A stretch of 64,000 nucleotides of DNA from Pedobacter suwonensis (GCF_900111825.1 NZ_FOJM01000016.1:1-64000); one strand, 5' to 3'; counted from the stretch's first letter, positions 51,960-61,820 are shown. Notes: a model not told the origin generated them from the sequence alone. A program made the numbers and translations.

Positions 51960-52849
51960 AAAATATAGCAAAAGTTTTAGTAGTAGGGGAGCTCCTTGCT
52001 GATATCATATCAGAGGGCAATATCGAATCTCTTGCATCGCCATCACGTTTTCTGGTCAGCCAGGGCGGAAGCTCAGCCAACTTATGTGCCAATTTAAAAT
52101 GGCTGGGTGTTGATGCTGAACTTATTGCTACGGTAGGTAACGATAATCTGGGTACTTATCTCATTCGTGAATTAAAATCTGTTGGGATAGCCGATACCTA
52201 TATAAGCCGCACCTCTGATGAAAAAACCAGTATTGTATTGGTGGGTAAAAACCCTGGAACGCCTGATTTTATCGCTTACCGAAGCGCCGATATGATCATT
52301 AAAAAGATGGATGAAAACATCATTGCGGACTGCGGTATCCTGCATACTACTGCTTTCGCATTGAGCAAAGAGCCGGCACGGAGCAATATTCTGTATGCTT
52401 TCGAAAAGGCCTATCAACTAGGTAAATATTTATCGGTTGACTGGAATTATGCACCATCCATATGGAATGGGGATGATGGACAAGATATATTCAGCATGCT
52501 AAGCAGGCTGAATATATTGCTAAAAATAAGTACCGATGATCTGGAACGTTTTACCGGCCGGCAACTGGATATGGAACAGGCCATGCAATGGTTAAATCAT
52601 TTCAATGCAAAAGTGATATGTCTTACCTGCGGTAAAGATGGTGTTTGGTTTAAGGTACAAAACCATCAATGGCAATATAAACCGGCACTCCGGGTTGAAT
52701 CGGTAATTGGCGTAACCGGTGCCGGAGATGCCTTTTGGGCTGGTTTCCTTACTTATTTTATACAGGGTAAATCCATAGAGGAAAGTATGGACAATGCATT
52801 ATTGATTGCCAGGCAAAAAATAGAAAAAACCCATCCACTTTATAAATAA
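51956..52849 (+). CDS. PfkB-family sugar kinase, probably fructokinase
   Basis: A ribokinase-fold kinase of 297 residues starting with GTG inside the stop of the preceding gene. It has the N-terminal PfkB signature region (FLVSQGGSSANLCANLKWLG) and the C-terminal signature VIGVTGAGDAFWAGF, where the Asp of GAGD is the catalytic base. The bacterial fructokinase group is the best match in style and length. In context it would phosphorylate the fructose released by the cytosolic glycosidase. Confidence 0.88.
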   Translation: MKNIAKVLVVGELLADIISEGNIESLASPSRFLVSQGGSSANLCANLKWLGVDAELIATVGNDNLGTYLIRELKSVGIADTYISRTSDEKTSIVLVGKNPGTPDFIAYRSADMIIKKMDENIIADCGILHTTAFALSKEPARSNILYAFEKAYQLGKYLSVDWNYAPSIWNGDDGQDIFSMLSRLNILLKISTDDLERFTGRQLDMEQAMQWLNHFNAKVICLTCGKDGVWFKVQNHQWQYKPALRVESVIGVTGAGDAFWAGFLTYFIQGKSIEESMDNALLIARQKIEKTHPLYK

Positions 52850-52955
52850 TCAACTAAACCAAATTTAAAACAGAAATGATAAAATATATACCACCCTGAT
52901 CTTAAAAGTTTACCCATTAAAAGCACCTATTTTCTAACCAATTATTAAATCCATT

Positions 52956-55900
52956 ATGAACATGACTTTACCAGGCAATTGGTCTGTTTTATCCTTAAAA
53001 CAGAAATTGTATTCATTAAAGAAATTTATAGGCTTAAATCTCCTGATGCTCATGTTAAGCACAGCAGCTTTTGCCCAGATTACAGTAAAAGGTATAATAT
53101 ATGATAGTGATAAAACGCCGTTAGCGGGCGCAACTGTACAGGTAACCGGGACCAATACCAGAACTCAAAGCGATGTGGAGGGAAAATATCAGATTACCGC
53201 TCCCACCGGAACATCCCGGTTAACCGTAAGTTTTGTGGGCTATGAATCACAAACGGTAAATATCAATAATCAAACCCTGCTCAACATCACCTTAAGTTCG
53301 CTGAATAATTTAGAGGCAGTTGTGGTTGTTGGCTATGCATCAGTAAGAAAAAACGATTTAACAGGAGCCGCAACAACAGTATCTGCAAAAGATTTTAACA
53401 AAGGCCCGTTAAATGCACCCGATCAGCTGATACAGGGTAAGGTTGCTGGCGTGCAGATGATCAACAATAGCGGACAGCCTGGTGGTGCATCTACCGTGCG
53501 CATCAGGGGTAACTCTGCCATTACCGGAACCGGACAGCCCCTTTATGTGGTAGATGGGGTAGCACTTGATGGACGTTCGGCACGACCATCAACCAGTGCC
53601 GGTATCGGAACAGCTCCCGATGGTAACCCTTTAAATTTTATCAACCCGGCTGATATCGAATCGATGGAGATCTTGAAAGATGCATCGGCCACCGCAATTT
53701 ATGGCTCGCGTGCTGCTTATGGTGTGGTTTTAATTACCACAAAAAGAGGGAAATCCGGAGAAACTAAAATTGATGTCAGTGCCTCGGCAGGGATCAGCAA
53801 TATTGCCAGAAAAGTTGATGTATTAACAGGTGATGAGTATCGTGCGGCATTATCGAAATACAACCTCAGTACTGGTAATTTTGGCACCAGTGTTGATGCA
53901 TTGGACGCCATTACCCGCACTGCCTATAACCAAAATTATTCAATTGGCATCAGCGGTGGAACCAATGGCAACACCTTCCGTGCGTCTCTGGGTTATCAGG
54001 ATCAACAGGGGATTATCAAAACAACCGATTTTAAAAAATACAGTGCCGGATTTAATGGTAATTTTAAGTTCCTGGAGAGCAAAAAGCTGGGTCTGGATGT
54101 GAATATGATCAGCAATCAATACCTTGAAAGTGTAGCGCCTATTACTACTGATGCAGGTTTTACAGGAAGTTTAATTTCGCAGGCATTATCATGGAACCCT
54201 ACCCAATCTTTTTACAACCCAGATGGAAGTTTATTTATAGATTATGGTTCTACCACCATTAATCCTCTGGCTGCGTTAGCTGCGAATAGCGATAAGTCGA
54301 AAGTTTCTACCATTTTGGGAAGTGTATCCCCATACTATAAAATCACACCCTGGTTAGAATACCGGATGCTGGCCAGTGTAAATTACAGCACGGGTATCAG
54401 AAGAGCGTCTACCAGGAGCACTTTAAACCTGCAGGGTATACAGCCGTCAGGAACTTTCCTTGGCGGTTATGCAAGCTACTCCAACAATGAGTTGATTACA
54501 CAGCAATTCACCAATACCCTAAACTTTAATAAGGAAATTGTCAGCAAGCTGAACCTAAACGCGATTTTAGGTTATGAGTATTCTAACTTCATCAATAAAG
54601 GGGCAACCAATACAGCGACTGGTTTTGGCGATATCGCTGCTGATTATACCGATGCCTTTCAAACTACTGCACCGGCCAACCGGACATTTTCTACCTTTAA
54701 CAACCCTACAACACAATTGCAATCGTATTTTGCGAGGGCAATTTTTAACTACGATAACCGGTATATCTTAACCGCTACATTTAGGGCCGATGGTTCTACC
54801 AAATTCGGTAAATCAAATCGTTACGGTTACTTTCCTTCTTTTGCAGCCGCCTGGGATATCAGAAAAGAGAGCTTCATGTCTGACATTCAATGGCTGGACC
54901 TATTGAAATTGCGTGTTGGTTATGGTAAAACCGGTAATCAGGATTTTCCTTCGGGTTCTGCACAGCTCCGTTACGATTTTGGAAATGCAAACGGTTCGCC
55001 AATCTTAACACCCATCAACAATGAAAATGTGGATTTAAAATGGCAGTCAGACAAACAGGCCAATGTGGGGATCGATTTTGGCTTGTTTAAAAACAGGTTA
55101 ACCGGGTCAATTGATTATTTTAACAAAACAACAAAAGATCTATTGTTTCCACAGATTGCGTTTTCTCCGGCGGTTGGAGGCAATGTTCCTACATGGGTAA
55201 ATTTACCAGGCCAAATCATCAATAAAGGGCTTGAGCTAACCTTAAACGGTATCATTATTGACCAGGATAACCTTACATGGTCTTTAGGAGGTAATGCTAC
55301 ATTTATCAACAATAAAGTACAGGATATTAATGGCATTATCAAAACAGGCTCGTTAAACGGGCAGGGTTTGAGTGGTGTAACCACCGAGGTAATCCAAAAC
55401 GGGCTACCGCTTTTTGCCATGGTTACCCGCCAGTATAATGGTTTGGATGCCAGTGGATTTTCGAAATATACTGATGATGGTTTTACTGCTTATTATGTAG
55501 GTAACCCGAATCCAAAAGTAATTTTAGGCTTAAGTACCAATTTAAGGTATAAGAAGTTCTCTCTGACAGCAAATTTTAACGGTGCATTTGGTCAGGATAT
55601 TTATAACAATACCGCAAACTCGGTACTGGCCATATCCAATCTAGGTGCCCAGCGCAATATTTCGGCGGCTTTAATCAATTCGCCTATACAAGAATCGCTG
55701 GCCAATCCCATTGCTGCCTCATCAAGGTATATCGAAAAAGGTGATTACCTGAAATTGGCCAATGCTACCCTGAACTATAACATTGGCAATATTGGTAAAT
55801 CGATAAAGTCGCTTAATGTTTATGTTAATGGCCAAAACCTGTTCGTCATTACAAAATATACCGGTTTTGATCCGGAGGTAAATGTAAATAAAAGTGTAAG

Positions 55901-55982
55901 TGGGGTTCCATCAGCGGGAATAGATTATACCGCTTATCCAACGGCAAGAACCTTCAATTTCGGTGTTAATTTTTCCCTTTAA
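52956..55982 (+). CDS. SusC/RagA-type TonB-dependent outer-membrane transporter
   Basis: An outer-membrane barrel that imports oligosaccharide with its SusD partner. Signal peptide up to STAAFAQ (about residue 41), a carboxypeptidase-like regulatory domain (GIIYDSDKTPLAGATVQVTG), the TonB-box region (LEAVVVVGY) and plug (QLIQGKVAGVQMINNSGQPG, VRIRGNSA), then a ~800-residue barrel ending in FNFGVNFSL. The length of 1008 is usual. It is 106 bases after the kinase gene, without a clear promoter box, and directly before susD. Confidence 0.93.
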   Translation: MNMTLPGNWSVLSLKQKLYSLKKFIGLNLLMLMLSTAAFAQITVKGIIYDSDKTPLAGATVQVTGTNTRTQSDVEGKYQITAPTGTSRLTVSFVGYESQTVNINNQTLLNITLSSLNNLEAVVVVGYASVRKNDLTGAATTVSAKDFNKGPLNAPDQLIQGKVAGVQMINNSGQPGGASTVRIRGNSAITGTGQPLYVVDGVALDGRSARPSTSAGIGTAPDGNPLNFINPADIESMEILKDASATAIYGSRAAYGVVLITTKRGKSGETKIDVSASAGISNIARKVDVLTGDEYRAALSKYNLSTGNFGTSVDALDAITRTAYNQNYSIGISGGTNGNTFRASLGYQDQQGIIKTTDFKKYSAGFNGNFKFLESKKLGLDVNMISNQYLESVAPITTDAGFTGSLISQALSWNPTQSFYNPDGSLFIDYGSTTINPLAALAANSDKSKVSTILGSVSPYYKITPWLEYRMLASVNYSTGIRRASTRSTLNLQGIQPSGTFLGGYASYSNNELITQQFTNTLNFNKEIVSKLNLNAILGYEYSNFINKGATNTATGFGDIAADYTDAFQTTAPANRTFSTFNNPTTQLQSYFARAIFNYDNRYILTATFRADGSTKFGKSNRYGYFPSFAAAWDIRKESFMSDIQWLDLLKLRVGYGKTGNQDFPSGSAQLRYDFGNANGSPILTPINNENVDLKWQSDKQANVGIDFGLFKNRLTGSIDYFNKTTKDLLFPQIAFSPAVGGNVPTWVNLPGQIINKGLELTLNGIIIDQDNLTWSLGGNATFINNKVQDINGIIKTGSLNGQGLSGVTTEVIQNGLPLFAMVTRQYNGLDASGFSKYTDDGFTAYYVGNPNPKVILGLSTNLRYKKFSLTANFNGAFGQDIYNNTANSVLAISNLGAQRNISAALINSPIQESLANPIAASSRYIEKGDYLKLANATLNYNIGNIGKSIKSLNVYVNGQNLFVITKYTGFDPEVNVNKSVSGVPSAGIDYTAYPTARTFNFGVNFSL

Positions 55983-56000
55983 TCTTTAAACTATAATCAC

Positions 56001-57509
56001 ATGAAAAATAAATATATTTTCACTTTCGCTATAGTTGCCTTAAGTTTTGCTGGCTGTACCAAGCTGAATGAAGACCTGAATGGCCAGGTGGGTAGTGGCG
56101 CAGTATCATCAAATAATGTTGCAGGAGTATTGGGTGCCACTTATGCCGCAATGATCGGCCCTTATCAGGCACCCTGGAATTGGTCTGCGCTGCAGGAAGT
56201 AACATCAGATGAAATTATAGTGCCTACCCGTGCAGGCGACTGGGACGATAATGGTGCCTGGAGGGCATTGCACTTGCACAAATGGGCACCAGATCATACC
56301 CGTATTTCAGATGTGTTCAGGGATTTAAACAGTATTTCTTATGTAGCTACCAGCGTTTTAAATGCCAATCCAAATGCCGTTCAGGCTGCCCAGGCACGTT
56401 TCTTACGTGCATTTGCACAATTTTCGGTTCTGGATGGCTGGGGGCAGGTTCCGTACCGGGATCCGGGAGAAGGCGTTACTAAACCATCGCGCGTTCGGAA
56501 TGCTGCAGACGAAATTGCTTATTTAATCACTGAATTAAATGCTATTATCCCCGATTTGCCGGTTGGACCTGCGAATGTGGCGAATAAAAATGCAGCGAGA
56601 ACACTTTTAATGAAAATTTACCTTAATAAAGGTGCTTTCTTAAACCGTAGTACGCCAACTTTTGACGCTGCCGATATGGCAAAGGTAATTTCGCTTGCCG
56701 ATGAGATAGGCGCAGGTGGCTATGTACTCACGCCAAATTATTTCGACAATTTTGCACCAACAAATGATAAGCTTTCTACCGAAAACATTTTTACGGCGCA
56801 AAATTTAGGCGGTGTAAGTGGGAGCGATTTAGATGGCCAATGGAAATGTACTACACACTATAACCAAGATCCAAGTGGTTACAACGGTTTTTCAACCTTA
56901 TCGAACTTCTACAACAAATTTGAAGATACCGATAAAAGAAGAGGCGGATCTTATGCCGAGCAAACCAATGTTGCCGGCATCAGAATTGGCTTTTTGGTTG
57001 GTCAACAGGTAAACCAAAACGGAGTAGCCTTAAAAGACCGTAAAGGTAACCCACTGGCTTTTACACCGGAAGTAAGCATTATTGAACGTGATCCAAACCA
57101 TCTAGAAGTTGCAGGCATTAGGGTAATTAAATATCCGATTGACTATGCCAACGCTGGATCCAGAAAACCTGATAACGACTGGGTTTATTTCCGTTACGCT
57201 GATGTACTGTTGATGAAAGCCGAAGCCCAGTTAAGAACGTCGCAACCAGCCGCTGCTTTAACCATTGTAAATTCGATCAGGACGGTAAGGGGTGCTTCAA
57301 TTTTACCAAGCCTCACATTGGATATCCTGCTGGATGAACGCGGACGCGAGCTGTATTGGGAAAGTTTCAGGAGGCAAGACTTAATCCGTTTCGGGAAATT
57401 TCTCACAGCGTGGCAGGAAAAACCTGCAAGCGAAGCTAAATACCTGCTTTTTCCTATTCCAGATAACCAATTGGGTAACCCCAATCTGATACAAAATCCC
57501 GGGTATTAA
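56001..57509 (+). CDS. SusD/RagB-type surface glycan-binding lipoprotein
   Basis: A surface lipoprotein of 502 residues that lids the SusC barrel and binds glycan. The lipoprotein signal is MKNKYIFTFAIVALSFAGC with the lipidated Cys at 19. TPR-like helices of the SusD fold follow (RFLRAFAQFSVLDGWGQVPY is a family hallmark), and the C-terminal part has NDWVYFRYADVLLMKAEA and RGRELYWESFRRQDLIRFG, both typical. It begins 18 bases after susC. A terminator follows, so it is the last operon gene. Confidence 0.93.
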   Translation: MKNKYIFTFAIVALSFAGCTKLNEDLNGQVGSGAVSSNNVAGVLGATYAAMIGPYQAPWNWSALQEVTSDEIIVPTRAGDWDDNGAWRALHLHKWAPDHTRISDVFRDLNSISYVATSVLNANPNAVQAAQARFLRAFAQFSVLDGWGQVPYRDPGEGVTKPSRVRNAADEIAYLITELNAIIPDLPVGPANVANKNAARTLLMKIYLNKGAFLNRSTPTFDAADMAKVISLADEIGAGGYVLTPNYFDNFAPTNDKLSTENIFTAQNLGGVSGSDLDGQWKCTTHYNQDPSGYNGFSTLSNFYNKFEDTDKRRGGSYAEQTNVAGIRIGFLVGQQVNQNGVALKDRKGNPLAFTPEVSIIERDPNHLEVAGIRVIKYPIDYANAGSRKPDNDWVYFRYADVLLMKAEAQLRTSQPAAALTIVNSIRTVRGASILPSLTLDILLDERGRELYWESFRRQDLIRFGKFLTAWQEKPASEAKYLLFPIPDNQLGNPNLIQNPGY

Positions 57510-57524
57510 AATTTGATATTCGCG

Positions 57525-57590
57525 AACAGAGGCTGCAGCCAAAACATATTTACCTCATATGTTTCGGGTTCGGCCTCTGTTTTTTGTTTT
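57525..57590 (+). terminator. Terminator of the sugar operon
   Basis: AACAGAGGC (57525-57533) pairs with GCCTCTGTT (57573-57581), enclosing a second stem (AAACATAT with ATATGTTT), and a T-rich tail follows. It starts 15 bases after the susD stop. Confidence 0.75.
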
Positions 57591-57619
57591 AGGACTACAA
57601 GGAAAATATATAGTATAAA

Positions 57620-59194
57620 TTATTTTTTCATCAGCTTTAAGAGTACACCATTTGTCCAGCCAAAGCCATCCTGGAGAGGATATTCCCCGCCGCCGCCTTT
57701 GCTGTTCGGATGTACCACATTATATTTCTCCATCAATTTCCCGCTTTCCTTAAATACCGAAATATTAAGGTTGACCCATCTGTTACTAATGGTATCGGCC
57801 AATGTATTGTACCCATAATTGCGCAATCCCACAATGCTAATATATTGAAGTGGCGCCCAGGCATTTGGTGCGTCCCATTGCTCTTTTGTAGTGGTTAATG
57901 TGGTAATTAAACCGCCGGTTTTAAGGAAGTTTTTTTCCAGTTTTTCTTTAACGGCTTTGGCCTGTACGGGTGTAGCGAGTCTAAAATACAGCGGAAATGC
58001 TCCGGCAAGTGTGATTTGGCTGGAAAATAACCGGTTTTTCCAGTTGTAATCAGTAAAAAATCCTTGCTTTTTATTCCAGAAATATTTGAGGATAGCTTTT
58101 TTCCGCAGCCCGGCTTTTTGGAGAAATGCAATAGCTTTTGTTTTGTTGCCTGCTTCGTTGTTGGCGGTAGCGATGGCCATTTCGAGATTATATAATAAAG
58201 TATTTAAATCTACCGGGAGTAAATCGGTAGTGATAATCTGGTTATAATTTTTACCATCGGCAAACCACCTGCTGCTAAAATCCCAGCCCGATTCTGCGGC
58301 GGCACGTACGTTTCTGAGAAAAGTGGAAGGAGCCTGTTTAGTTAATTTAGCAGCTTCAAAATCTTCTCTGTATGATTCTTCCCGTGGCTGATCGCCCGCA
58401 TCATAATATCGGTTTAAAACTGAACCGTCAGGAAGCTTTACCACATGGTTTGCGGCTTTGCCATTACTTAACTGACTGGCTCCTTTCATCCAAAACTGAT
58501 ATTCTTTTTCCAGCGCATCTTTATAATCTGCCAGTTTAATATCCTTATTGTGCGCTGCAAGCAATTGAACCATAGCTGCAAAAAATGGTGGCTGCGAGCG
58601 TGTCAGGTAATAAGTACGGTTTCCGTTAGGGATAAAGCCATATTTCTCAATGAGATAAACGAAATTATCAACCATGTCTTTTATGATTTCTGTTTTACCT
58701 GCCTTTTGTAGTCCAAGCATGGTAAAGTAGGAATCCCAATAATAAATTTCCCTGAACCTACCCCCAGGAACGATATAGGGTTTTGGTAATGGCAGGAGTG
58801 ACGTCTGGTAAGTGGAAGCGGTATCAGGCGCTCTTTTTAAAACCGTCCACAAAGTATCCAGATGCTTTTCTATACCCGCACTGATATCAGATCGGTAAGC
58901 CGCATGCTGACTTTCCGGAATATTAAAATATTCATTTACAAAAGCTTTCAGGTCAAAACTTTGCTTGTTTTTTAAAGCGTTATAGGCCTTCATGATTTCT
59001 GAAGGACTCTTCTTTGGAATGGCGTCTGCAAAAGATTTACTATCGGGATAAATTCTCGCCATTTGAACTCTCTCAAATAAATTAGGATAGGTTTGCCCTG
59101 GACTTAATTCGTTTTGTGCAAATAACCAGCTGGAAATAAGTAATAAGCAGGCTGACAACAGCATTTTAATGATTGGCAAATTTTGACTCCTCAT
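57620..59194 (-). CDS. treA: Periplasmic trehalase (GH37)
   Basis: An exported trehalase of 524 residues that splits trehalose into two glucose units. A signal peptide ends near SSWLFAQ (residue 26). Both GH37 signatures are present: PGGRFREIYYWDSYF and QWDAPNAWAPLQ, with the Gly-rich GGGGEYPLQDGFGWTNGV near the end; the catalytic Asp lies in the DAGDQPRESY-type block (YYDAGDQPREESYRED). It converges with susD and has its own promoter. It extends the locus to a second alpha-linked disaccharide. Confidence 0.92.
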   Translation of the reverse strand: MRSQNLPIIKMLLSACLLLISSWLFAQNELSPGQTYPNLFERVQMARIYPDSKSFADAIPKKSPSEIMKAYNALKNKQSFDLKAFVNEYFNIPESQHAAYRSDISAGIEKHLDTLWTVLKRAPDTASTYQTSLLPLPKPYIVPGGRFREIYYWDSYFTMLGLQKAGKTEIIKDMVDNFVYLIEKYGFIPNGNRTYYLTRSQPPFFAAMVQLLAAHNKDIKLADYKDALEKEYQFWMKGASQLSNGKAANHVVKLPDGSVLNRYYDAGDQPREESYREDFEAAKLTKQAPSTFLRNVRAAAESGWDFSSRWFADGKNYNQIITTDLLPVDLNTLLYNLEMAIATANNEAGNKTKAIAFLQKAGLRKKAILKYFWNKKQGFFTDYNWKNRLFSSQITLAGAFPLYFRLATPVQAKAVKEKLEKNFLKTGGLITTLTTTKEQWDAPNAWAPLQYISIVGLRNYGYNTLADTISNRWVNLNISVFKESGKLMEKYNVVHPNSKGGGGEYPLQDGFGWTNGVLLKLMKK

Positions 59195-59239
59195 ATTAGG
59201 GTAATTAATTATTATTTTTCTATATTAATAAAGCAAAAA

Positions 59240-59269
59240 CAAAGCTAACAGCTTCATTTGGCAAACAAA
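59240..59269 (-). promoter_or_regulatory. Promoter of the trehalase gene
   Basis: On the minus strand TTTG (59266-59269) and TAGCTTTG (59240-59247) match the Bacteroidota -33 and -7 boxes. The 18-base spacer is close to the usual 19-21. The -7 box is 45 bases before the ATG. Confidence 0.55.
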
Positions 59270-59309
59270 GATTCGCTGATCTTCGTTTTGATTATTAAAT
59301 AACTTTTCA

Positions 59310-59981
59310 ATGGGAAAAACAAGAAATGAGCATAATGTTATCATTACCGGCGCCACCGGAATGGTTGGGGAAGGTGTATTGATGCAATGCTTAAGCAGTG
59401 CTGAAATTGATCATATCCTGGTAATTAACCGTAAGCCTTGTGGTTACGTACATCCAAAATTGAAGGAGATTATTCATGCTGATTTTTTTGACTTCTCAGC
59501 GATCGAACATCAGTTGTCTGGCTATAACGCCTGTTTCTTCTGTTTAGGCATTTCATCGGTAGGTGTTGACGGGGAAACCTATTATAAAATGACCTACACG
59601 CTTACCATGCATGTTGCACAAACATTGAGTAGGCTTAACAGTGATATGACTTTTTGTTACGTTTCTGGTGGAGGCACCAATGAGAATGGCCGTTTAAGAT
59701 GGGCTCAGGTAAAAGGCAAAACAGAAAGTGATTTAACAAAATTACCTTTCGAACAGGTTTTTAATTTTCGTCCGGGTTTTATCAAGCCTTTCGCAGGGCA
59801 AAAGTATGCACATCAATTCTATAAATACATCAACTGGTTGTTTCCAATTGGCAGGACCATTTATCCAAGTGGTTTTTGCACGATGGCTGAGCTTGGCCAG
59901 GCGATGATTAATACCTTGAGCCATCATGACCAGAGACGGATTTTAGAAGGTAAGGATATTATTGCTTTAGCTAAAGAATAA
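59310..59981 (+). CDS. NAD(P)-binding epimerase/SDR-like protein
   Basis: A 223-residue Rossmann-fold protein. The nucleotide-binding loop is GATGMVGEGV (about 15-24). The usual SDR catalytic YxxxK is not obvious; in its place are CYVSGGGTNENG and WAQVKGKTES, as in small atypical SDRs of the NmrA/Oxidoreductase-like group. It is a cytosolic protein of unknown substrate. It stands alone with no operon partner. An imperfect stem (59981-60009, 10 of 11 pairs, no T-run) follows the stop. Confidence 0.75.
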   Translation: MGKTRNEHNVIITGATGMVGEGVLMQCLSSAEIDHILVINRKPCGYVHPKLKEIIHADFFDFSAIEHQLSGYNACFFCLGISSVGVDGETYYKMTYTLTMHVAQTLSRLNSDMTFCYVSGGGTNENGRLRWAQVKGKTESDLTKLPFEQVFNFRPGFIKPFAGQKYAHQFYKYINWLFPIGRTIYPSGFCTMAELGQAMINTLSHHDQRRILEGKDIIALAKE

Positions 59982-60060
59982 GCTCAGGTACTGCTTAGGT
60001 ACCCGAGCTCATCTTCAACTGGTTAAGGATTTAGTTTAGGTTAATTGATTATTTTGGGTT

Positions 60061-60822
60061 TTAATATAATACTGCAGTTGCGTCTTTATCTTTTTGAGAT
60101 AATACGGTTGCACCCGAACCACATTGGCCACCATTCATTAGCGATAAGGCGTCTGTTCCGGTTACGCCAGGTACATTCGTTGCACTTGATTCACCGATCG
60201 CAGCCCAGTTGGTGTGTCTGAATGAGATGCAGTGACCAAACTCATGGCAAATTGTTCTGGCACGTTGTGCAAAAGAATTACCTGCAATATAACTTTTATT
60301 GATTTTAACCAAAGCACCTGCACTTCCGCCTGAAGGGAACTGGCCCTGGCCGCAAACGCCATTTCCCAAATTTTCATCCTTGATCAGGATGTCGTAAGGG
60401 GCGGTGGTTACTATACTGAAGCGCAAAGTAGAATTTGGAACAGCATTCCATTGGGCAATGGCGCTGTTGATCTCACTGCTCATTGATGTCATGGATGCAT
60501 CTACAAAAATCCGGATGTTTAGTTTTTTCGTCGCGTTTACAATACTTCCGGTGTAGTATTGTTCTGTTTTTGGTGCCGAATTATTAACCGGGATTTCCAT
60601 ATTTTTAGGAAATATAATATCTTCCTCAACGATATATTCATTGCCATTGTCAACAATGCTCGACTCGGGAAAGCCCAGATTTTTAATGTGCTGTAAAACC
60701 TTATCGGCATTTTTTACCGTTTCCTGTGGTTCTGGGCTTACTGTTTCCTGGTTTTTTTTACATGCAGCAATGGTTACTGCAACTATCGCTAAGAAAGCGA
60801 TTTTTTTTAGGTTTTTTTTCAT
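60061..60822 (-). CDS. M57-like zinc metalloprotease, lipoprotein
   Basis: A 253-residue lipoprotein protease. The signal MKKNLKKIAFLAIVAVTIAA ends at a lipidated Cys. The zinc site is HEFGHCISFRHT (two His and Glu of HExxH, third His in FRHT), which is the pattern of the M57/HEIGH group of Bacteroidota. The propeptide-like part (QHIKNLGFPESSIVDNGNEY) precedes it. The target is unknown, and it is probably anchored in the outer membrane. An inverted repeat lies 41 bases upstream of the start. Confidence 0.82.
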   Translation of the reverse strand: MKKNLKKIAFLAIVAVTIAACKKNQETVSPEPQETVKNADKVLQHIKNLGFPESSIVDNGNEYIVEEDIIFPKNMEIPVNNSAPKTEQYYTGSIVNATKKLNIRIFVDASMTSMSSEINSAIAQWNAVPNSTLRFSIVTTAPYDILIKDENLGNGVCGQGQFPSGGSAGALVKINKSYIAGNSFAQRARTICHEFGHCISFRHTNWAAIGESSATNVPGVTGTDALSLMNGGQCGSGATVLSQKDKDATAVLY

Positions 60823-60862
60823 TGGATAAGAGGTTAGTTGGTCCTTAATAGCTGATGAAGCA

Positions 60863-60885
60863 AATGTAACAGAACATGTTACATT
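60863..60885. promoter_or_regulatory. Inverted repeat upstream of the metalloprotease gene
   Basis: AATGTAAC and GTTACATT flank a seven-base centre. Counted tightly it is TGTAACA-GAACA-TGTTACA, a perfect 7-5-7 dyad at 60865-60883. Symmetry and position suggest an operator for a dimeric regulator, but the regulator is not identifiable here. Confidence 0.5.
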
Positions 60886-61520
60886 AATTTTGGCGTTGGG
60901 CGGAATTTTACACGAAAACTTAATTAGTATTGTTTGTAATATTTATAACTCATTTTTATGTATAAAAATTTACACAAATAGACATATTTATTAGTAATTT
61001 TTCGTTTAGGATGGATTGTTCAGAAGTTCTATAGTTCATGTATTAAGAGAATTTTCAGATAAATTGGGAACGACGGATGTATCAAAATATAATTTGCTTA
61101 GTGAGCTGGCATAAATCTCCGAATACAGCCGCTATTACACCTGTAAAACAGAATGGCTAATCAATAAATGCTCAGCTTTCTGCTTTGCTCCAGTTGCCAT
61201 GCGGAACCGATCTTGGGCGTATAAGCAAGTAATTCATTAGGTAATAATTGGGTTCAGGTTGTCTGGTTAAGATTTGACCGCATGACACAGCAAAAAATGG
61301 ATGTTGGATGGGGTTTAAGGCAGATCCGAATTTCGGAAATGCAGAAGCTTGAATATGTTTTGAAGCCCTGTTGAAATGGCTGGAAAACTTAGCCGCTCAC
61401 ATTACTACAGTCACTGATCATTTTGCCTTGCCTGAACTTCCGTCAGTAAAAGAACAATATGTTATTGATACAAATGGCTATTATTCTGTACATCCCCGAT
61501 TAGGGATTTGTGGTAATGAA
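60886..61520. other. Intergenic stretch without a supported gene
   Basis: I see no credible gene. A 77-codon frame at 61371-61604 runs through the terminator hairpin and into the opposite-strand gene, lacks a good start and is rejected. The first part is AT-rich and may hold the upstream promoter of the metalloprotease gene. Confidence 0.5.
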
Positions 61521-61552
61521 AAAGGTGATGATCCGGAAGAATCATCACCTTT
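61521..61552. terminator. Terminator hairpin after the 59-residue gene
   Basis: AAAGGTGATGAT (61521-61532) pairs perfectly with ATCATCACCTTT (61541-61552) across an eight-base loop, with T-rich flanks on the + side. On the minus strand it lies four bases after the stop of the small gene. Confidence 0.75.
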
Positions 61553-61555
61553 TTA

Positions 61556-61735
61556 TTATTTTTTGTTATCGTACTTCCGCTGGTTATCTTTGTTCGATGT
61601 CTGATCGGAACGTTGGCCACCTCCGTTGGTAATGCCTTGTATCTTTTTATCCGTTTTAACATCGTGGTTAGCGCGGTCAGCTATTGAATTGCCTTGAACT
61701 GTTGGATTGTTTTTCGGTGTGCTCGTATTTTTCAT
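61556..61735 (-). CDS. Small hydrophilic protein (59 aa)
   Basis: A short, very hydrophilic protein: MKNTSTPKNNPTVQGNSIAD at the start and GITNGGGQRSDQTSNKDNQR near the end. It is rich in Asn, Lys, Asp and Gln with no hydrophobic core, so it is probably disordered. A perfect terminator directly follows it, and it has a normal ATG, which supports a real gene. Similar small stress-type proteins are frequent in Sphingobacteriaceae. The function is unknown. Confidence 0.6.
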   Translation of the reverse strand: MKNTSTPKNNPTVQGNSIADRANHDVKTDKKIQGITNGGGQRSDQTSNKDNQRKYDNKK

Positions 61736-61820
61736 AACTCAAAGATTTAGTGAATAATATTGCAAAGCGTTACCTTAACAACCAATGTTAGGCTGGATAT
61801 GTTTTGATTTTTTGAAATCG

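Noticed and set aside
61371..61604. A 77-codon plus-strand frame
   Set aside because: It passes through a terminator hairpin and overlaps the opposite small gene; the start is poor.
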